64,000 nt of DNA from Actinoplanes lobatus (GTDB taxonomy: Bacteria > Actinomycetota > Actinomycetes > Mycobacteriales > Micromonosporaceae): assembly GCF_014205215.1 (NCBI RefSeq), contig NZ_JACHNC010000001.1:4531001-4595000 (forward strand). The letters run 5' to 3'. Both the position numbers and the translations under genes were made by a program. This document shows positions 1 to 10,960 of this stretch, in pieces (position 1 is the stretch's first letter; each line of letters opens with the position of its first letter). Under the pieces are notes generated by a model. That model searched no databases. It was given only the letters and a program-made list of their open reading frames with translations, and was not told the DNA's origin.

Positions 1-919
1 GCGAGGTGGTGGAGGTGTTGCCGTACTTCTCGACCACGGACAGCGACTCGGGCATCGGCGTACCGAACGCGACCTCGCCATGGCCGTTGAAGTTCCGGAT
101 GAACTTGCTGCCGACCTGGTGGTGGATGATGTAGTCGTAGTCCTCGGCGGCGAAGTCGGACCCGCGTTTGGCCAGGAAGTCACTCTGAAACCGGGTCCAC
201 AGCCGGGAGCGTTCTTCCTTGTGCATCTGATGGTTGTCGGTGTAGAGGGCGATGCCCTGGTTGCGGTCGCTCGGTTTGCCGATGCACAGGTGGGAGTACT
301 CCGAGCAGGTCATCAGCTCCACGTAATGGATCCGGTCGGCCTCCGACGTGGATTCGTCGACGATGACCGCCGCGCCGGAGTCGCCGACGGTCAGCGAGCC
401 GAACTGCGGGTCGTACGCCTCGCTGATCTCCTTGACCGCGGTTTCCGCTATAGCGGTGATCCGTTCACCGCTTATGACGATTCCGTTACGAACGCTTCCT
501 GATTTGATCATCCGGTCCAGGATCGCGACGCCGGTCATCATTCCGGCGCAGGCATTGGAGACGTCGAAGTGAATCGCCTGCCGGGCGCCGAGCGCCCGGG
601 CGAGTTGGTGGGCGAAGGACGGCTCGAAATGGAAGTCGTCGCCGTCCTTGAACCGGGTGATCGACGTCGAAATGATCACATCGAGGTCGGCGGCGGCGTA
701 CCGCGAGCGGGACAGGCAGTCCTCGGCCGCCCGCAGGGCCAGCACGAACGAGTCCTCGAAGGTTTCCGGGCGCTTGTCGTGGACCCGTCGTTCACCGATC
801 CCGGTGATGCTCTGAAGGTCGAACGGTGGCTGGTAGCTCATCTGCGCGACGAGGTCCCGGGTGGTGACGACGGTCGTCGGAAGGTAGGCACCGATCGATT
901 CGAAACGGGTGTGAATCAC
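1..919 (-). CDS. KAS III-family 3-oxoacyl-ACP synthase-like protein, 3' end outside window
   Basis: The frame runs off the window at base 1, so about 306 N-terminal residues are visible of a family usually 330-350 long. All three catalytic elements of KAS III enzymes can be read: the active-site Cys in NACAG, the His in HHQVG and the Asn in GNTST near the edge. The family condenses an acyl thioester with a malonyl thioester or transfers acyl groups. HHQVG in place of the HQAN of FabH suggests a specialised enzyme rather than housekeeping FabH. I start it at GTG 919 because GAAGG lies 7 bases upstream and the protein then opens with VIHTRFESIGAYLP, a normal family start; ATG 1003 is a longer in-frame alternative. 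The neighbour on its 3' side is outside the window, so its pathway is unknown. Confidence 0.85.
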   Translation of the reverse strand, partial: MIHTRFESIGAYLPTTVVTTRDLVAQMSYQPPFDLQSITGIGERRVHDKRPETFEDSFVLALRAAEDCLSRSRYAAADLDVIISTSITRFKDGDDFHFEPSFAHQLARALGARQAIHFDVSNACAGMMTGVAILDRMIKSGSVRNGIVISGERITAIAETAVKEISEAYDPQFGSLTVGDSGAAVIVDESTSEADRIHYVELMTCSEYSHLCIGKPSDRNQGIALYTDNHQMHKEERSRLWTRFQSDFLAKRGSDFAAEDYDYIIHHQVGSKFIRNFNGHGEVAFGTPMPESLSVVEKYGNTSTTS

Positions 920-1170
920 CAGAACACCTTCGGATGTGCGGCCACCTCGGATGGCCGTGCTGAGTCCCGCGAATTGACTGCGGGCAATGCTTTCGCCAGG
1001 CATTCGTCCAATCAAGCAAATGAGAGATGTGTCATGCCGGAATTCGTGCCGGAAACCCGCACGCCGCCACCGCGACACTTGCGGGAAACCGTTTTCCGGC
1101 CGGTACCGGCGCATGCGGTCCGGGTCGGGGCTCCGCTGCCCCGGCCCGGACCGTCACGGTTGAGCGGCGC

Positions 1171-2889
<1,719 letters not shown>

Positions 2890-2911
2890 TCACGCGGCGC
2901 TCATTGGTTCT

Positions 2912-2924
2912 CCGAAACTTTCGG
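2912..2924. promoter_or_regulatory. CCGAAA-C-TTTCGG palindrome upstream of the xylanase
   Basis: A perfect 6-base inverted repeat with one central base lies about 300 bases before the xylanase start, in the 408-base gap between it and the alpha-galactosidase stop. Inverted GAAA-N-TTTC boxes have been described in Streptomyces xylanase promoters, so a repressor operator is a reasonable inference. The rest of the gap (2617-3024) shows no convincing gene. Confidence 0.4.
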
Positions 2925-3024
2925 CTCTCCGACTTTCTGTGATGTCTCCGCATAACACTTTTGGGTCGACCTCTTTCATCGGCCGGAAGCCGAAATCCTG
3001 GAATGCGAGCCGCCTTTTTTAGCG

Positions 3025-4644
3025 TCAGACACGGCTCCAGCGCTGGTTGGCGGCGGCGGTGCAGGTCCACAGCAGTACGAGCGTGCCGTTGGCGGTCAGG
3101 TTGCGGTCGACGTCCAGGCACAGCCCGGAGGCGGCGCCGCGAACGGTGCCGTCGGTGTTGAGGGTCCACTGCTGGTTGGCGCCGCCGTTGCAGTCCCAGA
3201 GCTGGACCTTGGCGCCGGCGGTGGCGCCGATCGGCGCGTCGAGGCATTTGCCGACCGCTTGAAGGGTCTGGCCGGTGGTGGTCCAGCGCTGGTTGGCGCC
3301 GCTGTTGCAGTCCCAGATGACCGGCTGGGTGCCGTTGGCGGTGTTCCCGTTCGGTACGTCGAGGCAGCGTCCCGAGGCGGCGCTGACGAGCGTGGTGGTG
3401 GCCGGTGGTGTGCTGGTCCCGCCGCTGACCCGGTAGACCGCGGTGCCGTGGGCGGGGACGCCGGCGCTGATGCTGCCGGTGCTGGTCGTCGTCGCACCGG
3501 TCCAGGCGTCCTGCACCGTGAAGGAATTGCCGGACTTGCCGATCGCCGCGGCGGTGGTCGAGATCGTCGTGGTGGAGCCGCCCACGTTGAGCAGGGCGAC
3601 GGCGACGTCACCGTTGGCCAGTCGTTTGGCCAGCACCCGGCGCGTCCCGTCGTACGAGATCTGGGTCGCCTGGAGGCCGAGCGTGTCCTGGTTGATCGCG
3701 ATGAGCCGGGGGTTCTTCAGGATGGCCTGGGTGGCTGTGCTCATCGACCGTAGGTCGTTGCCGGCGATCAGCGGCGAAGCCATGATCGCCCAGAGGGCGA
3801 AGTGGCTGCGCATCTCGGTGTCGGTCATCCCGCCGCGGCCGACCTCCATCATGTCCGGGTCGTTGAACCCGCCGGGCCGGGCGTATCCGGCCAGCGGCAC
3901 GGTGACGTCGACGATGTTCTTCACGCCCATCGGGTAGCCGTTGGTCTGCCCGGTGTCCCAGGCGTTGGTGATGTCCTCGGTGGTGCGCCACATGTTGGCG
4001 ACGTCGCCCCAGTCACGCTGCGGGCCGGTCTTGGCGTGGATGCTGTTCGGGTTGATGCTGTAGACGATCGGCCGGCCGGTCGCCGCGAGCGCGTCACGCA
4101 TCCTGGCGAACGTGGTGACCTGGTCGTTGATCGAGCCGCTCGGTGAGCACCAGTCGTACTTGAGGAAGTCGACACCCCAGGCGGCGAACTGCCGGGCGTC
4201 CTGCGCCTCGTGCCCCTGGGCCCCGGTGGCGCCGGGGTAGCTGCCGAAGTACTGAGCGCAGGTGCGGTCCAGCGGCGCCTGGTAGATGCCGAATTTGAGC
4301 CCGCGGTTGTGCAGGTGGTCGCCCAGCGCCTTCATGCCGCTGGGGAACCGGGCCGGATCGCCCTGGAGGTTGCCGGAGGCGTCGCGGTTCGGGTTCATCC
4401 AGCAGTCGTCGACGACGACGTACTGGTAGCCCAGTTCCCGCATGCCGCTGGAGACCATCGCGTCGGCCATCTGCTGGATCAACGTTTCGTTGATGTTGCA
4501 GCCGAAAGTGTTCCAGCTGTTCCAGCCCATCGGTGGGGTGCGGGCCACGTCATTGTCCAGCGCCTGGGCCGCGGAGCCGGGAAGGACGGCCGTGGCGCCG
4601 GCCAGCAGCATGGCCACGGCGAAAAGGGTCTTCAGTTTCTTCAT
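3025..4644 (-). CDS. Secreted GH27 alpha-galactosidase with C-terminal ricin-type (CBM13) domain
   Basis: The product (about 539 residues) removes terminal alpha-galactosyl groups from galactomannans and oligosaccharides outside the cell. A Lys-rich signal peptide ending AQA is followed by the GH27 opening TPPMGWNSWNTFGC. The nucleophile Asp is in FLKYDWC and the acid/base Asp in FNDPDMMEVG. A C-terminal beta-sandwich and three QxW-type trefoil repeats (GRCLD / ANQRW) complete it. Start ATG 4644 has AGGG 5 bases upstream; ATG 4647 is adjacent and in frame. It is transcribed divergently from the CE1 esterase, and a CebR-like operator lies between them. Confidence 0.94.
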   Translation of the reverse strand: MKKLKTLFAVAMLLAGATAVLPGSAAQALDNDVARTPPMGWNSWNTFGCNINETLIQQMADAMVSSGMRELGYQYVVVDDCWMNPNRDASGNLQGDPARFPSGMKALGDHLHNRGLKFGIYQAPLDRTCAQYFGSYPGATGAQGHEAQDARQFAAWGVDFLKYDWCSPSGSINDQVTTFARMRDALAATGRPIVYSINPNSIHAKTGPQRDWGDVANMWRTTEDITNAWDTGQTNGYPMGVKNIVDVTVPLAGYARPGGFNDPDMMEVGRGGMTDTEMRSHFALWAIMASPLIAGNDLRSMSTATQAILKNPRLIAINQDTLGLQATQISYDGTRRVLAKRLANGDVAVALLNVGGSTTTISTTAAAIGKSGNSFTVQDAWTGATTTSTGSISAGVPAHGTAVYRVSGGTSTPPATTTLVSAASGRCLDVPNGNTANGTQPVIWDCNSGANQRWTTTGQTLQAVGKCLDAPIGATAGAKVQLWDCNGGANQQWTLNTDGTVRGAASGLCLDVDRNLTANGTLVLLWTCTAAANQRWSRV

Positions 4645-4724
4645 CATCACCCTCTGTTGTTGGGGGTCCCTGTTATCGATCACACCATCTTTCAAGCAGT
4701 TGAGCGCCTGAGGTCTACTGGTCC

Positions 4725-4738
4725 TGGGAGCGCTAACA
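4725..4738. promoter_or_regulatory. CebR/LacI-type operator candidate TGGGAGCGCTAACA
   Basis: This 14-mer matches 11 of 14 positions of the actinobacterial CebR operator TGGGAGCGCTCCCA. It sits in the 340-base divergent region (4645-4984) between the alpha-galactosidase and CE1 esterase genes, about 80 bases before the galactosidase start, so it could control one or both by sugar-responsive repression. No other gene is seen in that gap. Confidence 0.5.
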
Positions 4739-4984
4739 GCTTGACCCGGAAGATTGCCAGGATGTTTCAAGACATTCAAGAGGGACTTTTTTGTAATCCG
4801 AGAAGCGGCGTGGGGAATGGCGACTTTTGCTACGTAAAAACTATCTTCGGAAAATCTGTTATGGCGACCCGTCGCATGAAGTCGCCCCCTCTCTCGTTGA
4901 AATTTACGAAGCATCTCCGTAACATCCGAGCCACCCAGCAATTGACAGAGCTGGATGTCCGACGTCCGAGATCCGGAGGTTTCC

Positions 4985-6238
4985 ATGGCAAAGCGAACAG
5001 CTGTCGCCGCCGCGGCGCTGTTGATCGTCGCGGTGACGGCGGTTGTCACCGGCGGGACCGCCTCGGCCGGGCAGGAGACCGCCCTGGCCGCCACCGCGGG
5101 ATGCGGAAAGACGCCGACGTTGCGGGACGGGTCCTACACGATCCAGAGCGGCGGCCGGGCCCGGACGTACATCCTGCGGCTGCCCGGCAACTACACCAGC
5201 AGCCGGGCCTACCGGCTCGTCGTCGGCCTGCACTGGCTCAACGGCAGCGCGAACGACGTGGTCGGCAACGGCTTCTACGGGCTGCAGCAGCGGTCCGGCG
5301 ACAGCGCGATCTTCGTGGCGCCGCAGGGCCTCGACGCCGGCTGGGCCAACACCGGCGATCGTGATGTGACCCTGGTCGACGACATCCTGCGCGTCGTCGA
5401 GGCAGACCTGTGTGTCGACACGTCGCAACGGTTCGCCCTGGGATTCAGCTACGGCGGCGCCATGAGTTACGCCCTGGCCTGTGCGCGGCCGGCCGTCTTC
5501 CGGGCCGTCGCGCCGATCGCCGGCGCCAATCTCAGCGGCTGCTCCCCGGGCACCCAGCCGGTCGCCTACTTCGGCATCCACGGCATCCGGGACAGCGTTC
5601 TCAACATCTCGATGGGCCGGTCGATCCGGGACACTTTCGTCCGGGCCGACGGCTGCACGGCGCAGAGTCCGCCCGAGCCGGCGCAGGGCAGCGGAACCCA
5701 TGTCACCACCACGTACTCGGGCTGCCGTGCCGGATATCCGGTTCAGTGGGCGGCGCACGACGGTGACCACGTGCCCCTGCCGACCGACCGCAACGCCTCG
5801 ACGTCCTGGGTGTCCGGCGAGGTGTGGCAGTTCTTCACCCAGTTCGGCGGCACGACCACGCCGTCGAACCCGCCTTCCAGCCCGTCGTCCAGCCCGTCGT
5901 CCAGCCCTTCGCCGGGCGGCACGGCGTGCCGTGCCACCAGCACCGTCAACGCCTGGAACAACGGCCTGACCGCCAATATCACCGTCACCAACACCGGCGC
6001 TTCCACGATCAACGGCTGGACCGTCGCCTTCGTCCTGCCCTCGGGCCAGACGATCACCAGCGGCTGGAACGCCACCTACGCGCCCGGCTCCGGCCGGGTC
6101 ACGGCGGCCAACGTCGCCTACAACGCGGGCCTGGCACCCGGCGCGTCGGTCAGTTTCGGGTTCCAGGCCACCCACACCGGCGACAGCGGGGCCCCGACCG
6201 GGTACGCGCTGAACGGTTCCGCCTGCGCCGGCGGATGA
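4985..6238 (+). CDS. Secreted CE1 / PHB-depolymerase-like esterase with C-terminal CBM2
   Basis: The protein (417 residues) is likely a feruloyl or acetyl-xylan esterase acting on hemicellulose. It has a signal peptide (about residues 1-27), an alpha/beta-hydrolase of the LpqC/CE1 type with the nucleophile Ser in GFSYGGAM and a likely catalytic His in HDGDHVP, a Pro/Ser linker, and a C-terminal CBM2 carrying the usual NAWNNGLTANITVTNTG and GWNATY segments. Start ATG 4985 has GGAGG 6 bases upstream. Together with the xylanase and alpha-galactosidase it forms a small hemicellulose set. Whether the ester released is ferulate, acetate or something else cannot be read from the sequence. Confidence 0.9.
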   Translation: MAKRTAVAAAALLIVAVTAVVTGGTASAGQETALAATAGCGKTPTLRDGSYTIQSGGRARTYILRLPGNYTSSRAYRLVVGLHWLNGSANDVVGNGFYGLQQRSGDSAIFVAPQGLDAGWANTGDRDVTLVDDILRVVEADLCVDTSQRFALGFSYGGAMSYALACARPAVFRAVAPIAGANLSGCSPGTQPVAYFGIHGIRDSVLNISMGRSIRDTFVRADGCTAQSPPEPAQGSGTHVTTTYSGCRAGYPVQWAAHDGDHVPLPTDRNASTSWVSGEVWQFFTQFGGTTTPSNPPSSPSSSPSSSPSPGGTACRATSTVNAWNNGLTANITVTNTGASTINGWTVAFVLPSGQTITSGWNATYAPGSGRVTAANVAYNAGLAPGASVSFGFQATHTGDSGAPTGYALNGSACAGG

Positions 6239-6244
6239 CTCCGG

Positions 6245-9184
6245 TCAAGCCCGCGCCCGCAGCGGCGGCGGTGTGGGCGTACGCATCGGATCCGGTCGCG
6301 CCGCGCCGCCGCCGACCACGACCGTCAGGCCGCCGATGATCGACAGGGCCGCGCCGGTCACGGTGATCACGGTCGGCAGCGCGGGTGGGATGTCGAGGAA
6401 CGTCACGATGCCCAGGATCCGGTGCAGGCCCCACGGCAGCAGCGCCATCTGGTCGTTCCAGGCGCTGAGCGCGCGTTCCAGGCCGGCCGACCGGATCAGC
6501 GCGCCGACCGCGAGCACCGGAACGCCCGCCGCGAGCATGACGCCGCCGGTGACCCGGCGGCGCGACCAGCCGTAACGGCCGCGCAGCACCGAGCCGACGG
6601 CCACGAACAGCCAGGCGAAGGACGCGAAAGCGACGGTGACGTACGCCGTCCGCGCGACCGGATCGGTCCAGAACTGGAACCAGTAGAGGCCCGGGCCGCG
6701 AACCGCCAGCACGGCCAGCAGTAGAACCGTGCGCAGCAACGCCACCCCGCCGATCACCGTCCACAGGGCGTACGGGTCACGGCCGCGGACCAGGAGCCGG
6801 GCCACCAGCGCGAACAGAACCCAGGAGCCGAGCGTCACCAGCAGGTGTGCCGGGGCCGCGAACCAGGTGTAGATCTCGCGGCTGAGCAGCAGCGCGGCAG
6901 CCGGGAACAGGATCGCGATCCACCGTGCCGTCCGGGTCGGGGTCGATGGCGCCTTCCACGGCATGATCGCCGCCCGCCAGAGGGACCGGACCGGCCGCCA
7001 CGGCACCAGGATCGAGAGGAGCAGGAGGCCGAGCAGGACGCGCGCCAGGATCGCCATCGCCGGATCCCGGTCGGACCGCTCGGTGCCGAGGTCGGCCGCG
7101 GTGAAGTTGTAGGCGGGCAGGTCGACGTCGCCACTGTACTTACCCACGTAGACGTCACGGGCCTCCCGGTACGCGATCTCCGCGGCCTTCCACTGCTCGC
7201 GCGCGGTCGCGGAGCCGGTGTCGAGCCACTGCGCCCGCCGCAGGAACATCGTGCGGTAGGCGCCGAGCGTGCCGTACAGATCCCTCTGGTACGCCAGCGA
7301 GTCCAGCAGTTGCTCCCGCAGGGCCGGGTCACGCCACGTCGCCGGGTCGGTGGCGGCCACGCCGTCGTACTGTTCGGCGGCGATCGCGACGGCCCGCTCG
7401 CCCTCGGCGATCGTCTCGTCGACGTGGCCGCGGCTGATCGCGTAGACGCTGCTCAGCACGGCGGAGTCGCCGGTGGCGATGTCCCACTCGAAGATCCACA
7501 TCATCGGCGGCGGTTCGAGGCCGAGGGCCTTCACCGCGTTGTCCGCGTACGGGGTCAGGTACAGCCCCTTCGTCACGGCCGCCCGCGAACTCGCGAACAT
7601 CCGGGAGATCGCGGCCACCGTCTCCGGGTCGGTGGAGAACGTCTGGCGTACCCAGTCGGCGGTGATCTCGCCCGGGTCGGCGTCCGGTTGCCGGGCCAGC
7701 CGGCCCATCGCGTACACGTTCAGGTCGTAGAGCTGCCAGAACCCGGTGCGCAGATACAGCGTCATGGGACCGGCGCGCAGCGGGCCACCCTCCTGTGTCC
7801 ACAGCCAGACGCCCTCGATGTGCGGGTTGCCGGCCAGCAGCTGCCTCAATGCGGACGCGTGCAGGGCCGTCAGGTCGTTGGGCAGCGAGCCGAAACCCTC
7901 GAACTCACGGCGGCCCTGGAACTCGACGATGCGCCGCTGGCCGCCCACCGCCAGCGTGGTGTTGAGCGGCAGGTGACTGTAGAAGTCGCCGAGCGTGAAC
8001 TTCGTCGAGACGATCAGGCGGGGGTCGTCGATATCGCCGAGCACCTCCTCGTACGAATCGGGGTTGGTGTGCAGGTCGCCGACGGCGCCGACGCCGACCG
8101 TCCAGGTCCGGAAGATGATGTCCCGGTCGCTCTCGGCGGCCACCGCGAGGAAGGCCTTCAGCATCGCCCGCACCTTCTCGGGCGTGGTGACCGCGATGCG
8201 GGAGAAGTAGTCCCAGCCCGGCGCGGCATAGGCGGAGCCGCCCTCGCCGATGCGGATCATCAGGCCGGACGCGAACGGCATGCTCGCGAACAGCTCACGC
8301 AGTCCGGCCTGGTAGACCGCCCACTGGTCGGGCTGCTCGGCCAGGTACGCGTCGAGCGGCCCGGACAGCGCCAGCATGTCGGTCATGAAGTAGACCCGCA
8401 TGCCCATGTCCGCCGCGTACCGGAAGACCGGCTCGAACGCGGCGACCATCGCCTGCGCGCGGGCGATGTGCGGGTCCCCGGCCGGGTAGACGGCATGGCC
8501 GTCGCCGACGTTCGCGAAGGTCACGTACTCCAGGAAACCGGGCACGACGACACCGTTGTAGCCCTGCGCGGCCGAGTGGTCGACGAACTGCCGGAACTGG
8601 GCGGCGACCTTCTCCACCCCGGCCCGGTCGACCCACGGCGCCCGCGGCAGCAGCGTGCCGGTGACGATGTCGGAGTTGAGCGAGTAGTCGGTGCCTCTGC
8701 TCCAGCGCGCCGCATCGGGTTCGCGGCCGACCGAACCCACGTCGGTCAGGCGCAGACCCAGCTTCGGCGTCACCGGCCCGGTGCCGACCGGCGTGCCGGA
8801 CCGGATCTGATCAGCCACCGAGTACAGGCCGGCGGCGGCGCCCGCCTCACTCGCCGCGGTCAGCGTGAGACCGGTGGCGGTCCGGTCGAGCCGGTAGTCC
8901 TCGCCGGTGCCACCCTCGCCCACGATCACCTTCAGTACGCCGTCGGCGTTCTGCCCCGCGGCGGCGTCCGTGACCGCCCGCGCCGCGACGTCCAGCCGGT
9001 GCGTGTGGCGGTCCATCGTCACCGACCCGATCGGGGAGGCGACGGCGGTCCGCTGCGGCGCGGTGCCGGACGGCTCGGCCATCACCGTGGCCGGCGTCCA
9101 GGACAGCCGCAGGGCACCGCTCAGCCCGAACGCCGTTCCGGCGCCGAGGGCGAGCAGCACGATGATGATCATGAGGCGGCGCAT
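6245..9184 (-). CDS. Membrane-anchored glycoside-hydrolase-like protein with C-terminal polytopic domain
   Basis: This 979-residue protein has an N-terminal membrane anchor or signal (about residues 4-20) and an extracellular part of about 660 residues. That part resembles alpha-glucuronidase-type (GH67-like) proteins in layout: an N-terminal alpha/beta domain (VIVGEGG, GLYSVADQI) and then a barrel-like region with acidic strand ends such as MIRIGEGG and WLWTQEGG. From about residue 690 there are roughly seven membrane helices, which ordinary secreted glycosidases lack. Substrate and catalytic residues are uncertain. It stops 6 bases from the CE1 stop (convergent), and its start is about 30 bases after the response regulator, so it may be the last gene of the 11.7-6.2 kb leftward unit. 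No strong ribosome site precedes ATG 9184; ATG 9172 is possible. Confidence 0.7.
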   Translation of the reverse strand: MRRLMIIIVLLALGAGTAFGLSGALRLSWTPATVMAEPSGTAPQRTAVASPIGSVTMDRHTHRLDVAARAVTDAAAGQNADGVLKVIVGEGGTGEDYRLDRTATGLTLTAASEAGAAAGLYSVADQIRSGTPVGTGPVTPKLGLRLTDVGSVGREPDAARWSRGTDYSLNSDIVTGTLLPRAPWVDRAGVEKVAAQFRQFVDHSAAQGYNGVVVPGFLEYVTFANVGDGHAVYPAGDPHIARAQAMVAAFEPVFRYAADMGMRVYFMTDMLALSGPLDAYLAEQPDQWAVYQAGLRELFASMPFASGLMIRIGEGGSAYAAPGWDYFSRIAVTTPEKVRAMLKAFLAVAAESDRDIIFRTWTVGVGAVGDLHTNPDSYEEVLGDIDDPRLIVSTKFTLGDFYSHLPLNTTLAVGGQRRIVEFQGRREFEGFGSLPNDLTALHASALRQLLAGNPHIEGVWLWTQEGGPLRAGPMTLYLRTGFWQLYDLNVYAMGRLARQPDADPGEITADWVRQTFSTDPETVAAISRMFASSRAAVTKGLYLTPYADNAVKALGLEPPPMMWIFEWDIATGDSAVLSSVYAISRGHVDETIAEGERAVAIAAEQYDGVAATDPATWRDPALREQLLDSLAYQRDLYGTLGAYRTMFLRRAQWLDTGSATAREQWKAAEIAYREARDVYVGKYSGDVDLPAYNFTAADLGTERSDRDPAMAILARVLLGLLLLSILVPWRPVRSLWRAAIMPWKAPSTPTRTARWIAILFPAAALLLSREIYTWFAAPAHLLVTLGSWVLFALVARLLVRGRDPYALWTVIGGVALLRTVLLLAVLAVRGPGLYWFQFWTDPVARTAYVTVAFASFAWLFVAVGSVLRGRYGWSRRRVTGGVMLAAGVPVLAVGALIRSAGLERALSAWNDQMALLPWGLHRILGIVTFLDIPPALPTVITVTGAALSIIGGLTVVVGGGAARPDPMRTPTPPPLRARA

Positions 9185-9215
9185 GCCTATTTGTAGAGTA
9201 AGAGGCCACTATTTG

Positions 9216-9875
9216 CTAGAGCTGACCGAGCAGACCCGACTGGTACGCGAAGACCACCAACTGGGCACGGTCCCGGGCGCCGAGCTTGATCATCGCCCGG
9301 CTGACGTGGGTCCGGGCGGTGGCCGTGCTGATCGCCAGCCGCCCGGCGATCTCGTCGTTGGCCAGCCCCTCGGCCGCGAGCACCATGATCTCGCGCTCCC
9401 GGGCGGTCAGCGTGGGCAGCAGCGGGTGCGGCGACGGGGTACGCCGGTTGAGCGTCACGAACTCGCGTACCAGGGTCCGGGTGACCGACGGCGACATCAG
9501 CGCACCTCCCTCGGCGACCACCCCGATCGCGCGGATCAGCTCGGCCGGGGTGGTGTCCTTGAGCAGGAAGCCGCTGGCCCCGTACCGCAGCGCGTCGAAG
9601 ACGTACTGATCCTGCTCGAAGGTGGTCAGCACGATGATCCGGGTCGCGGCCAGCGCGGGATCCGCGGCGATCCGGCGGGTCGCCTCCAACCCGTCGATGC
9701 CGGGCATGCGGATGTCCATCAGGACGATGTCGGGACGGGTACGGACGGTCTCGGCCACCGCCGTCAGACCGTCCGCGGCCTCACCGGCACAGGCGAGGCC
9801 GTCCTCGTTGTCGATCAGGGTGCGCAGACCGAACCGGATCAGATCCTGGTCGTCCGCGATCAGGATGCGGATCAT
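9216..9875 (-). CDS. NarL/LuxR-family response regulator
   Basis: The 219-residue protein has an N-terminal receiver domain (DDQ acidic pocket, phosphoacceptor Asp in VLMDIRMPG, conserved Thr in VLTTF, Lys in LLKD) and a C-terminal LuxR helix-turn-helix (LTAREREIMVLAAEGLANDE). Its ATG at 9875 overlaps the kinase stop as ATGA, so the two are translationally coupled and form one two-component system. The membrane-glycosidase gene starts about 30 bases downstream of its stop, so that gene and the regulator may be co-transcribed. Confidence 0.95.
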   Translation of the reverse strand: MIRILIADDQDLIRFGLRTLIDNEDGLACAGEAADGLTAVAETVRTRPDIVLMDIRMPGIDGLEATRRIAADPALAATRIIVLTTFEQDQYVFDALRYGASGFLLKDTTPAELIRAIGVVAEGGALMSPSVTRTLVREFVTLNRRTPSPHPLLPTLTAREREIMVLAAEGLANDEIAGRLAISTATARTHVSRAMIKLGARDRAQLVVFAYQSGLLGQL

Positions 9876-10948
9876 GCCGGAGCCCCGAGCGGAAGCCGGG
9901 CACTGACCTCGAAACGCCGCTCCACCGGGCCCGCGGTGACCTGCCCGCCGAGCGCCTCGACGCGGGCCCGCATGCCGGTGATGCCGGAGCCCGTACCGGG
10001 ACGGGGTGTGCCGGTCAGCGGGTTGACGACGCTGATCGTGACACTGTCCGGCCGGTACCGGATGGTGAGGTCGGCCGGCCCGCCGTCGCCGTGGCGCAGG
10101 ACATTGGTCAGCGACTCCTGCACGACGCGGTACGCGGCGAGGTCCACCGCGGGCGGCAGCACCCGGTCCCGCTCGCCGTCGGTGTGCAGGTGGACGTCCA
10201 CCCCCGCGTCGACCATCCGCCGCAGCAGCTGGTCGAGCCCGCCGAGCCCCGCCGCCGGGGTGCCGTCGCGGGTGGTGGCCAGCGTCGAGCGCAGTTCGTC
10301 CAGGGCCTGCTGACTGCTGCGGCTGATCGCCTCCAGCGCCGGCCGGGCATGCCCGGGATTGCGGGCCATGACGTGCAGCGCGACGTCCGCCTGCATCTTG
10401 ATGGCGGCCAGGCCGTGCCCGACGATGTCGTGCACCTCCTGCGAGATCCGCAGGCGCTCGTCGTCCACACTCCGGCGGATCGTCTCGGCCCGCGCCTGCC
10501 GGGCGGCGGCGGAACGCAACCGCAGCCCGTACCCGACGGTGGCCGGCACCACCACCCAGGCGATCACCGGGACCACACCCAGCCAGCCCAGCCGGCCCTC
10601 CGAGGTGAACAGGTGGATCACCAGCAGGGGCAGCGCCGCGACGGCACACCACAGCGCGGCGCGCAGCGGGGCGTGCCGGGCCGCGCTGTAGACCGCGAAC
10701 ATCATCAGGGCCAGGATCGGGCCGTACGGGTAACCCATGGCGAGGTAGCCGGCCGTGCACAGCGCCGCCACCACCAGGGCCACCAGCGGTTTCCGGCGCC
10801 GCACGGCCAGGGCCAGGGCCGCCACGACCACCAGGGCGTAACCGGCCGGATCCAGTGGCGCGGCGGGATGGCTCACCTCGGCGGCGCCCCTGCTGCCCAC
10901 GACAGCCGTCACCGCGAGCAGAACGGCCAGCACCAGGTCAGCCCGCAC
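9872..10948 (-). CDS. NarL-type sensor histidine kinase (HisKA_3)
   Basis: The 358-residue kinase has five or so N-terminal membrane helices (residues 1-140), a dimerisation/phosphoacceptor region with the His in ISQEVHDIVGHGLAA, and a C-terminal HATPase domain (VVQESLTNVLRHG, GSGITGMRARV). Start GTG 10948 has AGGA 7 bases upstream, placed over the end of the preceding gene. It overlaps the regulator by four bases. The signal is unknown; the short extracellular loops suggest membrane or small-molecule sensing. Confidence 0.94.
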   Translation of the reverse strand: MRADLVLAVLLAVTAVVGSRGAAEVSHPAAPLDPAGYALVVVAALALAVRRRKPLVALVVAALCTAGYLAMGYPYGPILALMMFAVYSAARHAPLRAALWCAVAALPLLVIHLFTSEGRLGWLGVVPVIAWVVVPATVGYGLRLRSAAARQARAETIRRSVDDERLRISQEVHDIVGHGLAAIKMQADVALHVMARNPGHARPALEAISRSSQQALDELRSTLATTRDGTPAAGLGGLDQLLRRMVDAGVDVHLHTDGERDRVLPPAVDLAAYRVVQESLTNVLRHGDGGPADLTIRYRPDSVTISVVNPLTGTPRPGTGSGITGMRARVEALGGQVTAGPVERRFEVSARLPLGAPA

Positions 10949-10960
10949 CGCACCATCCTC

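Noticed and set aside
4210..5364. A 384-codon + strand frame across the alpha-galactosidase promoter
   Set aside because: It crosses the divergent promoter and two real genes in the wrong frames and has no recognisable domain.
6845..9196. A 783-codon open frame on the + strand
   Set aside because: Antisense to the membrane glycosidase gene, with low-complexity composition and no ribosome site.
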